64,000 nucleotides of DNA from Chamaecrista fasciculata. Its lineage: Eukaryota; Streptophyta; Magnoliopsida; Fabales; Fabaceae. Of the stretch, positions 53,225 through 64,000 are shown piece by piece. Numbering within the stretch: the stretch's first letter is position 1; every line of letters begins with the position of its first letter. Position numbers and translations under genes: made by a program. Location: contig QANZ01042858.1 in assembly GCA_003254925.1 (NCBI GenBank), positions 62,001 through 126,000 on the forward strand. Direction: 5' to 3'. The notes below the pieces were generated by a model that was given only the letters and a program-made list of their open reading frames with translations, made no database searches and was not told the origin of the DNA.

Positions 53225-53645
53225 ATTAAATTTGCAATAACTGATTAAAATAGATTTTGCAACAGTTTATAAGTGTTGCCTAAAATTGATTTTGAAATAG
53301 TTTATAAATGCTACCAAAAGTTGGTATTGCAACAATTTATAAATGTCACCTTAAATTTACTTGCAATACTTTAATAGCATTGACAAAATAATATTTAGTG
53401 TTGCAACAGTTAGAAAATGTTGAACTCTACAACAATTTAGAAATGTTGCAAGTAAAATTTAAAATGTTGCGTATACCAGTATCGTATTTGCTTCTAAAAA
53501 TGTTCTCAAAACTCATTACAACAGAAGCGAATGTAATGCCCAAAAAAGTTGCAAGAAGTGTTGCCTAAAGTTTAGGCAACAATCTTTTGACATTTTGCAA
53601 CTTTTTTGGAATGTTGTAGATTGCCAAAAATGCTATAGGATGTTA
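53225..53645. repeat. CACTA-like subterminal repeat region
   Basis: Eight or more degenerate copies, in both orientations, of a motif like GCAACAATTTATAAATGTTGC spaced about 45 bp apart. Clustered subterminal motifs of this kind are typical of plant CACTA elements. Ends and transposase were not found. Confidence 0.5.
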
Positions 53646-54888
53646 ATGTCTTTGTAGCCCCTTTGGAATTTCTTTTTTCCATCAAAAAACAATTAAATTA
53701 AAATAATTTAGATTTGATATTAGAGTACCTTTGCTTAAATATTGTATATGAAAAAATCATAGTTAAATATGTATAATCTTTTTACAATGCCGTTAATATA
53801 TACAATCTCTTTACATAGCCGCAATGTTATGCAACTTGTAATGTAAAAGTGACAAATTTATATGAATGTAAACAGGCTAAGTATATATATATCACGCACT
53901 TGTTGGGGACTTTAATGATGAACAATATAAACATTTATCAAATTGGGTCCTTTGTTTTCAAAACCAACTGTTAGACGCTACACAATTTTATATTTTACAC
54001 AAAAGACTCAAATCCCGACAATAAATAATTCTTTTAAGCTAGTGAAATTAGAATAGGACACCACGACGACCTAGAAAAGGAAAAAATTAAGTAAGTTAAA
54101 AGCGGAAGACAAGATATTTATATATATATAAATAATATTCTATAAGAATTGAAAGTATACGGGGGTATTTGGATAGCAGAATTAAGTACCCATGCGAAGA
54201 CCCGGTCACGATCTCGAACACGGATCTACGCTCTCGCGTTGCTCACAGCAAATGCACACACACTGATTGAGAGAGAGACACCAGAGATGAAGCAAGAATG
54301 AAAGCCACAGTTTTCAATTTCACAGAACCTCACTTTTTCACCACAAAAAATGAGACATGTGCCCCATCCACTTTTACTCCACGTTTTTGGATGCAATTTT
54401 CACTCACTTGGAACTTCCTTCCTCAAAATGTGGGGGTTAGAAAATAATAATTATTTTTTATTATTATCCCACTCACACAAGATAACTCCCCACACCCCAT
54501 GATCCTTGTCTGATATAATAATTAATTAATTAAATTAATTAATAAATAACAAATAATAATAATAGTTATTATTATTTAGGATCATGAATTTGATTGGGTC
54601 CAATCCATCAAGGGTGGACCCATATCCTAACAAGAATAATGAAGTACCATTATATATGAATTAATACGTACATAGCATTATGACATCCGAGAGTTTCAAA
54701 ACACTACAACTTGAAACATGAAACCATAGAACACATAAACAAAATTTGCCAAAATGAAAAAACAAAGTAAAGAGAAACCAGGTTTGGTACCTATATCACT
54801 TTTAGCTGATTGGGTGTGACTTTGAAGGGAAAATAAAAAGAAACAAATAAATTGAGTTTGGTGGTGAGAATAAGAATTAAGTATCTAC
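53646..54888. other. Intergenic DNA downstream of the polyketide synthase gene
   Basis: 54150-54620 is less AT-rich and contains direct-repeat-like and retroelement-like sequence (ACCCGGTCACGATCTCG, CTCACACACTGATTGAGAG), unassigned. The last 100-200 bp before 54889 are probably the 3' UTR of the minus-strand gene. Confidence 0.35.
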
Positions 54889-56164
54889 TTAATGGGCGAA
54901 TTCAGTAGGAACACTATGCAACACAAGACATTCCATAGTGAGGCCTGGCCCAAATCCAAAAAGAACTCCCCACTTGAATCCATCACCAGTTGTGGCTTTA
55001 CCCTCTTGTGCGGACCTCCTTCTCATTTCATCCAATATGAATAGTACACATGCACTTGACATATTTCCATACTCACTTAACACGTGTTTTGTGGCTCTTA
55101 GTTTGTCTTCCTTCAATCCAAGTTTGACTTCTATCTCATTCAAGATGGCAGGTCCACCAGGATGAGCCACCCAAAACACTGAGTTCCAATCGTCGATTCC
55201 AATTGGCTTAAAAGCTTCCTCCAAGGCTTTCCCAATGTTATTTGCAATCAAGTCAGGCACATTTTCCTTGAGGTGAAAAGTAAGTCCAACTTCACGCAAG
55301 TGTCCCTCAATTGCACCTTCTGAATTTGGAAGAATTGTTTCTGAAGCAGACACAAGGTGAAATAAGGGTCGCTCAGTGGATGGGTCAGGGTTGCACCCCA
55401 CAACCACAGAAGAAGCACCATCCCCAAATAGTGCTTGTCCAACCAATGAGTCCAAGTGAGTCTCACGAGGCCCACGAAATGTGACTACTGTGATTTCTGA
55501 ACAAACCACTAAAACTCGTGCGCCAGCATTGTTCTCAGCAAGATCTTTAGCAAGACGAAGTACAGTGCCACCAGCATGGCAACCTTGGTGGTAGAGCATG
55601 AATCTTTTTGTTGAAGGGTTAAGGCCTAAGAGTCTAACGAGTTGGTAGTCAGCACCAGGCATGTCAACACCCGATGTGGCACAAACAATGAGATGAGTGA
55701 TTTCGGACTTGGGCCTTCCCCACTCCTTTAAAGCTTTTGAGGCTGCTTTCTCACCCAGCTTTGGTACTTCCTCCACCAAAATGTCTTGACGTGCATTTAA
55801 CGACGGTTCCTCATAAGCTGCTATATTTGGGTTCTCTTTTAGCATCTCTTCTGTGAGATGAAGGTAGCGCTTCTTTATCATTGACTTCTCACCTATTAAT
55901 GATGGAAAATTGCATGTATATAAGTATAATATAGCATCACTAGCATTTTTATTAATATAGGCAAATAAAAATATACTTACAAATACGCTTCAACTTGGCC
56001 TTGAGTTGGGGGTGATGACTGTTGGTAACGCGGAAATAATAATCAGTGAAATCTTCTTGGAAGACACAATTGGTGGGGTTGGCAGTGCCAATACCTAATA
56101 TAGTGGCTGGACCATGAGCTCTTTGTGCTTCACGTATCTCTTCCAATTCCAAATTGTAAGCCAT
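54889..56164 (-). CDS. Type III polyketide synthase, chalcone synthase/stilbene synthase family
   Basis: Exon 1 is 55981-56164 and exon 2 is 54889-55892; the intron splits the conserved Cys62 codon (T|GT), the canonical CHS intron site. The protein has 395 aa. The catalytic triad is Cys166, His305 and Asn338, with gatekeeper Phe217 and the GFGPG loop (374-378). CHS-type [11 protein letters not shown] and [12 protein letters not shown] are present. Chalcone synthase condenses p-coumaroyl-CoA with three malonyl-CoA in flavonoid synthesis; stilbene synthases use the same substrates with aldol cyclisation. Around the catalytic Cys the sequence ([11 protein letters not shown], then [19 protein letters not shown]) resembles grapevine stilbene synthase more than standard CHS (MMYQQGCFAGG). 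Chalcone formation is the default guess; product specificity cannot be read from sequence. Confidence 0.93.
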
Positions 56165-56268
56165 AATTTTTTTCTTTTGCTAGATGCTGTAGTTTCCAAA
56201 TTCTATATCTTGAGGATTTGATATTAGAAATTGGAATTGGAATGAGGCAACATTACTCAAATGCTGGC

Positions 56269-56323
56269 TATTTATAGACTTGCGTTAGTAGTTCGCCGCC
56301 ACCACGTGCCTACTCAGGTAGTT
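56269..56323 (-). promoter_or_regulatory. CHS-type light-regulatory unit: TATA, G-box, MYB site
   Basis: On the gene strand: TATAAATA at 56269-56276, 105 bp before the ATG; a CACGTG G-box at 56303-56308, in the context GCACGTGG; and AACTACC (MYB AC-type element) at 56317-56323, 8 bp from the G-box. Paired ACGT element and MYB element define the light-responsive unit of known CHS promoters bound by bZIP (HY5-type) and R2R3-MYB factors. Confidence 0.7.
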
Positions 56324-56580
56324 GAACTTTCTTCATTTTATATAGTCGTTCATAGTTGAATCTCTGTCTCATCCATTATTCCTTTTTAATTTTTTTCTTT
56401 TAGTTTTCTTTAAACTTTTTTCTTTTTGAAAAATATTTTTATAACTTCAACAATTTGGATTCTCAATTTTATTGGATATAAACTTATTAAATTATTATCA
56501 TTTTGTAACTCCCTTGTATTGTTGCTTCGGGTTGGTGGGGTCTCCTAGCTAGCAAACCTGCATCAAAGTCATCATCAATA

Positions 56581-56855
56581 CTCTCTCCGGTTCTATATAT
56601 CTGATGTTTAAGGTAAATGCACACAGATTAAGGAAATGATTAGTTTATCTAAAATGAAGAGGAAAATGAAATAAAAAGACTAAACTACCCCTATTAAATT
56701 ACTTGGGCAATGTTTATTAATTTATGACTCTACTATATATAATAGGGATAAAATAGTAAAAAAATAATTAATATTCTCTTGAATTTATAAAATATTAGAT
56801 ATTTTGGAACAAAAAAAAGTTCTCCAAAACATTAGATATATAGAACCGGAGGGAA
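56581..56855. mobile_element. Stowaway-like MITE upstream of the CHS-family gene
   Basis: Inverted ends CTCTCTCCGGTTCTATATAT and ATATATAGAACCGGAGGGAA, flanked by TA (56579-56580, 56856-56857). TA targets and a CTCCCTCCG-like start are Tc1/mariner Stowaway features. It sits about 260 bp upstream of the G-box. Confidence 0.7.
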
Positions 56856-57813
56856 TATATAATTCTTTGTTGTAGTTAACCTAACAGATGGCTACTGTTT
56901 AGAGTTACGACTTATGTATGTATACTTAACTGCACTAATGTGTATGTTTTGTTTTTAACTAAAATCAGTAACTAAATACTAATTCATTGATATCAAATTT
57001 AAAATTGTGATGTTCTTAAAGACTTAAGAACTCTAGGAATTAGTGCAGGCCATTAATATAATAAATGTTAATTAATGATGGGTAAAAAAATATATATTAT
57101 TTTTTATACTAAAATTTTATTGTTTTTATACAGAAGACTTAAAAAAGAAATTGTATATATAAATTAATTTTGGTCGAATAAGCCTAAATTGTGTAGTCTT
57201 TGTCAAATTGTATGTTCAAATATGCCATGCTCTTAAAATTGGTAGGTGGATATTTTGCAAGTAGAATAATGCCTACCCCACATGATGACACTATCTATTT
57301 TCTTTAGTTTGTTCCAATCACTATAAGAAGTCTTAGTCAAAAATTGACTACAACGTGATAAAAAGGGGATGAATTGGAATCATATAATTAATTTTTTTTC
57401 CTGGCTATAATATACAAATATCGGACTTTTATTATAATTTAGTTGCAACTTGCAAATAGCTATCTCAATTATTAAACTAATTAACAAACCAATTTTTTAC
57501 AAATATGGCGTAGTTCGTTGTAATTAACTAGCCTCCTTAATTATCAAATTAGCAAATATCCTCTTTCAATTTTGGTCTAGTTGCAAATACTTCATTGTAC
57601 TATAAAATTTAGCAAATAGCACCTAGGGATTTAAATATTGTACAAGGTAATTAATTCTATATTATTCTTTTCTCTTGGTCAATGCGTGATCAAATAGTAC
57701 TGAATAAAATAAGTCCAATTTCGTGCTTTTGGTTCAATTGTATATATGATCAAACATGGTATGCTATATTGACAATAATTGGTAGTTGAACTCGATCTAA
57801 TTAATACATTTTG
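56856..57813. other. Intergenic AT-rich DNA
   Basis: No gene. 57400-57640 has repeated words such as TTGCAAATA and AGCAAATA, possibly a degraded MITE. Confidence 0.4.
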
Positions 57814-58363
57814 GAGGAAACTTACTATTTGGTCCCTCTTTTTTTTTTTTATAGTTTCAACCATTTGGTCCCTGCATTTTTGAAATAGATTATTTGGTCT
57901 ATCAAAAATCACAAATGTCAACTCGTTAGTCCCTAGTATATATCTCTGTTACTGACACTGATGACATGGTCGTTAAGCGCACATGTGACACGTTAAATAT
58001 CACATATATTTAACTTTTTGGGTCCACCTAGAGTTTGAGATTTAGAAATACTTCAATAGTTTATGCCTTACAGAAAAGTCACGTGTAATACAAATATTGG
58101 GTTTGATTCAATTTTAGGTCGGTTTAATTGTGTTTATTGGTGCGGTTCGGTTTGGTTTAGGCGATTAGGATGCCGAAGTGGCATTTAATGGTGCCATATA
58201 AGCATTTAACGTCCATATCATCAAATAAATTTAATGGATTCTAACTGAGAGACTAAATAGTTGACGATTATATTAAATGAGGGACTAAGTAGTCTATTTC
58301 AGTAAATGAGGGACCAAATCGTTGACTCAGTAAAAAAGGAAGGACCAAATAGTAGGTTTCCTC
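57814..58363. mobile_element. Long-TIR MITE (family C), second copy
   Basis: Ends GAGGAAACTTACTATTTGGT and the inverse ACCAAATAGTAGGTTTCCTC. The interior matches 22794-23333 in reverse orientation (for example the GACATGG and GTGGCATTTAATGGTG segments). Target duplication is imperfect. Confidence 0.75.
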
Positions 58364-58374
58364 TATAATTTATA

Positions 58375-58745
58375 GGCAAAAAACCTGTTGGTGCCCCTAA
58401 CGTTTGGGGTCAGTTTCAGTTATGCTCCCGATGTTTGTTTTGTGTCAGTTATGCCCCCAATGTTTCACATTGTTGTCAATTATACCCTAACCTCAATTTT
58501 TTTTTGCCAAAGTCCTATTTTGGTCCCTCAGATTTGCTCAAAGTTTCGTTTTGGCCCCTCAGCTCAAAGTTCTTCATTCATCATCATCTTCACCAACACC
58601 ACCGCCGCCGTCGCCAAGCTTTTCCAACGAGGTTCGTCTTCTCCAGCGAATTTTTGGCGAGATACACGACGACTCCGACGACTACGAAAACTACTAATTC
58701 AAGGATTTTGACCTCCTGAATTTAATGACGACCTCCATTTTGCGA
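58375..58745. repeat. One-ended MITE fragments (families E and D)
   Basis: 58380-58490 resembles the 40817 element (TCAGTTTCAGTTATG). 58493-58570 matches the family D end (GCCAAAGTCCTATTTTGGTC). No opposite ends are seen, so both are truncated. 58600-58700 is more GC-rich (CGACGACTCCGACGACTAC) and unassigned. Confidence 0.5.
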
Positions 58746-60302
58746 AAAATTACTGGAAATAAGCGATTGTGTAATTTTTCAACGACTATGTAATTTGAGA
58801 AAAAATGTCCGGACACCTGAACTTAAAGATATGTGCATAGTTTCATGTACTTTAGAAAAGAGTAAATAGGACCTTGAATTTTGCACAAGGTGTAAAAAGC
58901 AGGAATATAACCTCTATTTTTTTTTCTATCCACATTTCTCTCCATTTTGTTGAATCCTAACCATTAAAGTCATCCACCAACATCAAGTAATGCCATCTCT
59001 TTGTTTCAAAAAGCACACTATTCTAGATAGGGGTGTGTAAAATCGGCTCTGAATTGACTAACTTAATCGAACTCGACATTTTTTATCGAGTTCTATCAGG
59101 TTGGCTCTCAAACAGATTAGGACGAAATGCAATTTTAGGAATAGTCTATTTTATCAGGTTGAGTGGGTTAACCCGACTTGATTCTCAGCCTTTTTTTTGT
59201 TTGAATAATGGCCCAAAATATTGATGTGTTTGGCTTGGATTACTAGAATTTTTTCATCCTTCTCCAAGGTAATATTTTGTCATTTTTTTCTTCACACGAA
59301 AAAGAAGGGTTATTTTAAAAAGAATTAGATCTTTAGAATATCAATTCAGATATTTGTGGGTGTGGTGGCCTTCTTACCACAAACTTTATCTTCTTGCCAT
59401 TTTTTAAATGCATTTTTATTTTGAGAACTTAACTTCTTTCTTTTATTCCGTATATAAAAAGCCCCCTTTTGGAAAATATCAATAAGAGTTGCTCCCTAAG
59501 TTGTTATATCGTATTATTTTATTCATTTGGCCATATCATATTACAATTCTGCTGCTAAATAGTCACATTATATTATAACAATAAAAAATAATAGAAGGTA
59601 AAGTATCTTTTCTGTCCTCAAATTTTACATTAACTTTTAATTTTGTCCTCAATTTTTTTTTTTGCTATCAATTTCAATCTAAGTTAAGATTTCAATTTCT
59701 TTTTCCATCAATGTGTTACATTGCATGTCATTAGCTACATAGAATCTCTTGTTAATATTTGACTAGATTAAAATAAGAGGAAAGGATAAAATTGACCAAA
59801 ATTTGAAATACTGGCGACCAAATTGACAAAAAAAAAACATTGGAGATGAAATTAAAAATTAATGTAGAATTTGGACAACAAAAAGATGCTTTTGCCTAAA
59901 TAGAATAATCATAATATTTTCTTCAAATTTTGAAAACATGCTTTTGTCTTCTCAGGTGATTCAATTGCTCAATGCATAACAACCGTTCAATCAAGCAGGT
60001 GGTGGTTCTAATTTGGGTCTCTTGTCGGATTAGTTTGGTGTCTGCTATCAGATGATGGAGTTTGGGAAAGGAGCAAGATTTGTGGAAACAAACGCCAACA
60101 ATCCTACTGTTATTGCCTCTGCACCCGTTGCTTCGCCTTCAAATATATAAATATTTAGATAAATACAGTAAATTTATGGTCACTATCACAAAATTTGAAT
60201 TATATTCATTTACCGTCTCAAACAGATATTTGGGTTAGAATTTCAATGAGATTATAAAAGAAATTGTTATGTGCTTCATTTGTATATTAGGGTAAATTAC
60301 AC
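58746..60302. other. Intergenic DNA with a hAT-like fragment
   Basis: 59032-59175 starts TAGGGGTGTGTAAAATCGG and carries GGGTTAACCCGACT, as in the repeats at 22435 and 33900. 59610-59890 is an inverted-repeat MITE-like unit (TTTTGTCCTCAAATTTTACA and its inverse). No gene. Confidence 0.45.
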
Positions 60303-60420
60303 AAAAGGGTCCTGTGGTTTGACCCATTTTTAGATAGGGTCCCCGTGGTTTAAAAAGTGCAAATATGGGTCATGAGGTATTCCGTCCAAAATTTGACTCA
60401 AATTTAGGCTAAAATACCAT
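60303..60420. repeat. One end of a MITE-like repeat
   Basis: GGGTAAATTACACAAAAGGG followed by GTCCTGTGGTTTGACCC resembles MITE ends at 6895-6950 and 62080-62160. No inverse partner was found. Confidence 0.4.
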
Positions 60421-60529
60421 TTTAAGACCCTAACTTTTAATTTTCATGTGTTTGACTCCCTATTCGTTTGAGAGGACTTTGACGCAAAAAAAGAAAAGTT
60501 TCATAGTAATAAAAAAAAGTTCAGCCTTT

Positions 60530-60531
<2 letters not shown>

Positions 60532-60585
<54 letters not shown>
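60532..60585. repeat. (CT)n microsatellite
   Basis: Uninterrupted CT dinucleotide run of about 54 bp. It directly precedes a plausible splice acceptor (CCTTGTAG). Confidence 0.95.
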
Positions 60586-60587
<2 letters not shown>

Positions 60588-60588
60588 T

Positions 60589-60786
60589 GTAGCTCGTACA
60601 AATGGTGGTGATGCCAACATTAGCAAGAAAACAATTAATCATAATCCCCAAGAAGCCGAGAATCAAGAACTCGAAGACCAAGTCCAAGTAGCTCAGAACA
60701 ATGAAGAAGAAGATGTGAGGAGATCAGTTCCAGATCTGAACCTAGAACGTCCTGAAGAAGACGACGATGAAAGTTGGGCAAATTAA
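60589..60786 (+). pseudogene. Possible exon remnant with a DLNL (EAR-like) motif
   Basis: A 65-codon frame without an in-frame Met follows a CT tract and a GTAG acceptor-like site. It encodes a Gln/Asn/Glu-rich segment with RRSVPDLNLERP and an acidic end, then TAA. DLNL is the core of EAR repression motifs in plant transcription regulators. No upstream exons were found nearby, so it may be a gene fragment or chance. Family not identified. Confidence 0.3.
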
Positions 60787-61350
60787 TAAAAACACAAATG
60801 AGATGCTCGAAGCAGAAGTAGTGAGAGAGTATGGCTACTCCAGTTTTCTCCGAATCGCGGTGTTGTCGGAATCTATGTCGGAGATAACCCTCGACCGGTT
60901 TTCTTCTTGCTACCCTGTTTCCGAATCGCGTCTCTGTAAAAACCCATTTCAAATAAATTTTATATTATTTTTTTACATTCATGTTCATGAAATTTACGCT
61001 AATGATTTGTAGAGGTTTAATTTACTCTAATAAATGTAGAAGGAAACATTGATGTATGATACGAGTTTATACTTTAAGTCATACTTTATATTGACGTATG
61101 AATGTAGAATGAAACATTGCAATTGATAGGAGTTTATACCTTTGACCTTTGGTGATTCATTGATTTGATAAGATGAGATATATCAGCCAAAAACTTTGTC
61201 CACAAAGAATCTTGAGCCTCGTGATCTTCGTCTTCCATGTATGCTTTATTAAATTGTATAATCTCTCCAAAGACTATGAAATTAAGTTAACTTGTTATAC
61301 CTTAAGCATAATACACACATATATATAGGTGAATGGATTTAGGGTTAGAT
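60787..61350. other. Intergenic DNA
   Basis: 60820-60950 is less AT-rich (GAATCGCGGTGTTGTCGGAATC) but not recognisable in any frame. Two related units around GTATGA...GAAACATTG...GAGTTTATAC occur at 61028-61075 and 61098-61140. Confidence 0.35.
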
Positions 61351-61354
61351 TGTA

Positions 61355-61650
61355 GAACAAGTACTCTACTAAATAACGACATTATCAAAAACGATATTAG
61401 TAAACAGCGGCATTAATATACAACACCAATAAAGAATGGCATTAGCTCATCATTTATTTTATGTACTATTTTTTCTATATGTACTTTTATCTTTTTTTCT
61501 TTTGTTTTAATATTTTAAGATGCTATGCCATAATAAATACTGATACATTTCAATATTAGAAGGCAATTAAACATCGACATAAGTAATAACGATATTAGTA
61601 AACATCGACATTATTGTAAAACAATGGCACGAATTCATTTAATTTTAGGT
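61355..61650. repeat. CACTA-like repeat region
   Basis: AACGATATTAGTAAAC followed by A(G/T)CGGCATT or ATCGACATT recurs at 61390-61412 and 61587-61612, with related GGCATTAG and AAACATCGACAT words between. This pattern of short spaced repeats suggests CACTA subterminal sequence. No element ends were found. Confidence 0.35.
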
Positions 61651-64000
61651 ACTTTTCTTTACGATTATAAGTACTTTCTCTTGTATTTGTTTTAATATTT
61701 TAAGATGTTGGATCGTAATAAAAAAAAAACTCTAGAGTTGTGATCTTGGCGAAGAAGGAAAATAGATTGAAATATGTCAATCAATATTATGTTACATTCA
61801 TTGATTTCTATCAATTGTATAAATTTCTTTTTATTAGTTCTATCTCTAGATGATTTTGTAGTTCTTTTGGCTGGATTAGATATTGCTTATTAATATAATT
61901 AATTCCATATCTTGTTTATTAGGCTAAATTAAACCTCTATAATTTATTCTTGTAAATTTCACTTCCAAGAATATTAAAAAATAATAATATGTTCATATAT
62001 ACAGTAAGTTTTTTTTTTAAAAAGAATTATATCCATATGAAATTTATGGTTAAATTGTTCCTTATAATATCAATCAGGATAAATTACACTAAATGTACTT
62101 GTGATTTAGCCCGACCTCACTTTGGTTTTGTGTGATTCAAAAAGTGTCACTACATGTGACAAGAGTCTTAGGAATTCTAATTCCCAAGAAGCAACAAAAA
62201 AAGAGATGAGTAGATGAATGAGAGAAAGCTAGTGGAAATGGTGTGCGCAAAAAATTTTGTTCATTCTTATTGTAGTTCAACAATCATAGTTTAAAAATGA
62301 ACATCTTGGGTCATCTTGTTTGCCCCTAGCTTGACCATCTATGGTGCCATACTTCTGTCACTAGTCAAAGCAACCATTTGAATTTGAATTTTTTTGAAAA
62401 TGTGAATGACGTTTTTATTTTGGAAAAATATTTTCTTTAGGCTCCTTGTTTTTTAAGGCTTTTATATCATTGTTTGAAATACTAGTGGTAGCCCAAACCT
62501 TGGTTAAAAAGCGTCATCACGAAATATTTTTTTTATTTAAATACTTCAGTGGGTCACTATTACATATGGAAGGGTTTGCCTACTCGTAGTAACAATGTGT
62601 ATTTTTTATGAATTTATTTTTGGAAAGGATTTTTTTTAAAGAAAATAGACAATTGCATGGTTTCTTTGTTCGAGTGTATGGCATATGCAGATCCTTTAGA
62701 TTCCTCGTTTGAACATGGGTTCAACTGGAAATCAAAATTGACAATTCGATTGTGGAAGATTCGCTTCTCATTATCGATGTCGTGGTTTTAATTTTTTTGA
62801 AAAACATTTGGTTATTGATAAGAAGACTATTATTGGGAGCTGCCCTAGTAATATTATTGTCTGAGTAAAAACTTCACCTTTTGGAGAAATCATTCATTTA
62901 TTTTTGAAAGATATTTTGGGCTTTTTCTTTTTTGAAAAATGTTTTCTTTTTGTTAAAAACAATAACTCAAGCCCCTTTTGTGTTAAAGGCATGATTCCCC
63001 AATAAATGAAAAATATCTAGAGTGGATCATGAATCTAATTTTTTTTTTTTAGGGATGAGTTTATTTTAGTGAAGATTATTTTGTGAAAAATCTCCTCTTT
63101 GAAATCACAGATTTATTTTTGAAATTACCGTTTTAGGAAATCGCTGGTGAAAAGCCTATTTTAGAAATGAATTTATTCTTGAAAAGGCTAATCAAATCAA
63201 GTTTATAAAAGATTTTCTAAAGGTTTTCATTGTTTTTATTATTCCTTTTTGAGGGAGATACCAAAAGAATGATTTTTTATTTTTTTGAAAATTTCTTTCC
63301 TTTTTGGAAAAGATGCTCATGATGATGCAACATGCTATGCAAGGAAAGTTTGCCCTCATGTGCCCTAATAAGGTAGGCTCCTTTAAATTTAGCACTATAG
63401 GCCATCCTGAAAAGGGAAAGTCTATAGGTCTATTATGTGTAGCTTGACGGGTCTAAATATCCTATAAAGGTCAAAGGTCCTTGAATTGCTCTCACTTTTT
63501 AAGGTGAGAACCCCATTACACAAACCTTCTCACATGTTGGATATCCTCTCATTGGTCCAGCCCATGCAATAGGTAACAATCCAAGCGAAATCAGTAGGAT
63601 CGACCTCGGGAGGAGCCTAGCCTCACAGGGAAGTCCCATAGGAATTCTTCTAACTTATGGCGAATGAAAACCCCGGGTATAGGGGCAAATGTGTGAGGTA
63701 ATATTGTGTTTAGTGCATATGTCTGAGTAGGGAGCAATCCTAAGATTCTACCCTTCCCCCATCCACAAAAGTGGTTAACTTGTAAAAGAAACACAACAAA
63801 TATGGAGGTGTGTTCTTAACTTATGTCTTTTTTTTTGTTATTAATTATTTTATTGAAGAATTCTATTTAATAATTCCCAGGTAATCGATGAGGTCACAAA
63901 CGGTCCCAGGATTACTTTATAGAATTTCCCTTAAATAAAACAATTTTTCCCTAGGGGTCTCTAGTTCAATTATGCTCTTTTTTTTTTTTTAATTGTTGAA
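61651..64000. other. Unrecognised repeat-like DNA to the window end
   Basis: No gene found. 62080-62160 resembles a MITE end. 62560-63230 has many TTTTTGAAAA/AAAAATG words. 63480-63790 is moderately GC-rich, with GATCGACCTCGGGAGGAGCC and CCCCGGGTATAGGGGCAAAT, perhaps part of an unidentified LTR. The frame at 63591-63794 is not protein-like. Confidence 0.35.

Noticed and set aside
54938..55475. Plus-strand 54938-55165 and minus-strand 55248-55475 frames
   Set aside because: Shadows of the polyketide synthase exon 2 in other frames.
60460..60952. Minus-strand frames including an Arg-Glu repeat
   Set aside because: They translate the CT microsatellite and the reverse of the DLNL frame.

Overview
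This is nuclear DNA from a flowering plant, most likely a eudicot. The genes carry GT-AG introns, the intergenic DNA is very AT-rich, the gene set is plant-specific (gibberellin-pathway P450, xyloglucan endotransglucosylase/hydrolase, type III polyketide synthase, GAR-domain nucleolin, DnaJ/DUF3444 protein), and plant transposons are abundant, including an Au-type SINE. I cannot name the species. Five isolated N bases (10438, 35650, 51732, 52406, 52808) look like scaffold joins; at least three have the same sequence on both sides.

Layout: 1-3600 is repeat-rich DNA with a tRNA-derived SINE. 3703-8821 (+) is an eight-exon CYP88A/ent-kaurenoic acid oxidase-like gene whose first two introns hold several DNA transposons. 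9302-9810 is a solo-LTR-like repeat. 10977-11814 (-) is a small two-exon C2H2 zinc-finger gene with a SINE in its intron. 13735-19159 (-) is a 21-exon nucleolin gene with telo-boxes upstream. 20894-22283 is a long-TIR Mutator-like element, possibly a Pack-MULE. 23438-25219 (+) is a single-exon DnaJ/DUF3444 gene with a MITE ending 104 bp before its start codon. 27000-40600 is essentially gene-free: MITEs, two adjoining ~30-bp minisatellites, a decayed Copia element with a 2.08-kb LTR, hAT-like repeats, tiny Helitron-like elements and a GC-rich LTR-like island. 41598-45731 (+) is an XTH30-like gene, and its last intron, last exon and 3' flank recur at 48232-51731. 54889-56164 (-) is a two-exon chalcone/stilbene synthase family gene with a G-box plus MYB-site promoter. 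57800-64000 holds more MITE, CACTA-like and unrecognised repeats.

The genes do not form a cluster or pathway; they are ordinary neighbours separated by transposons. Gene models were assembled by hand from splice signals, frame continuity and family resemblance. All five multi-exon models close in frame (490, 117, 699, 340 and 395 aa). I found no clearly new biological system. The most interesting points are the exon-modular acidic region of nucleolin, a polyketide synthase with a stilbene-synthase-like catalytic loop, the XTH partial duplication (real or an assembly error), the candidate Pack-MULE, and several families of long-inverted-repeat MITEs.
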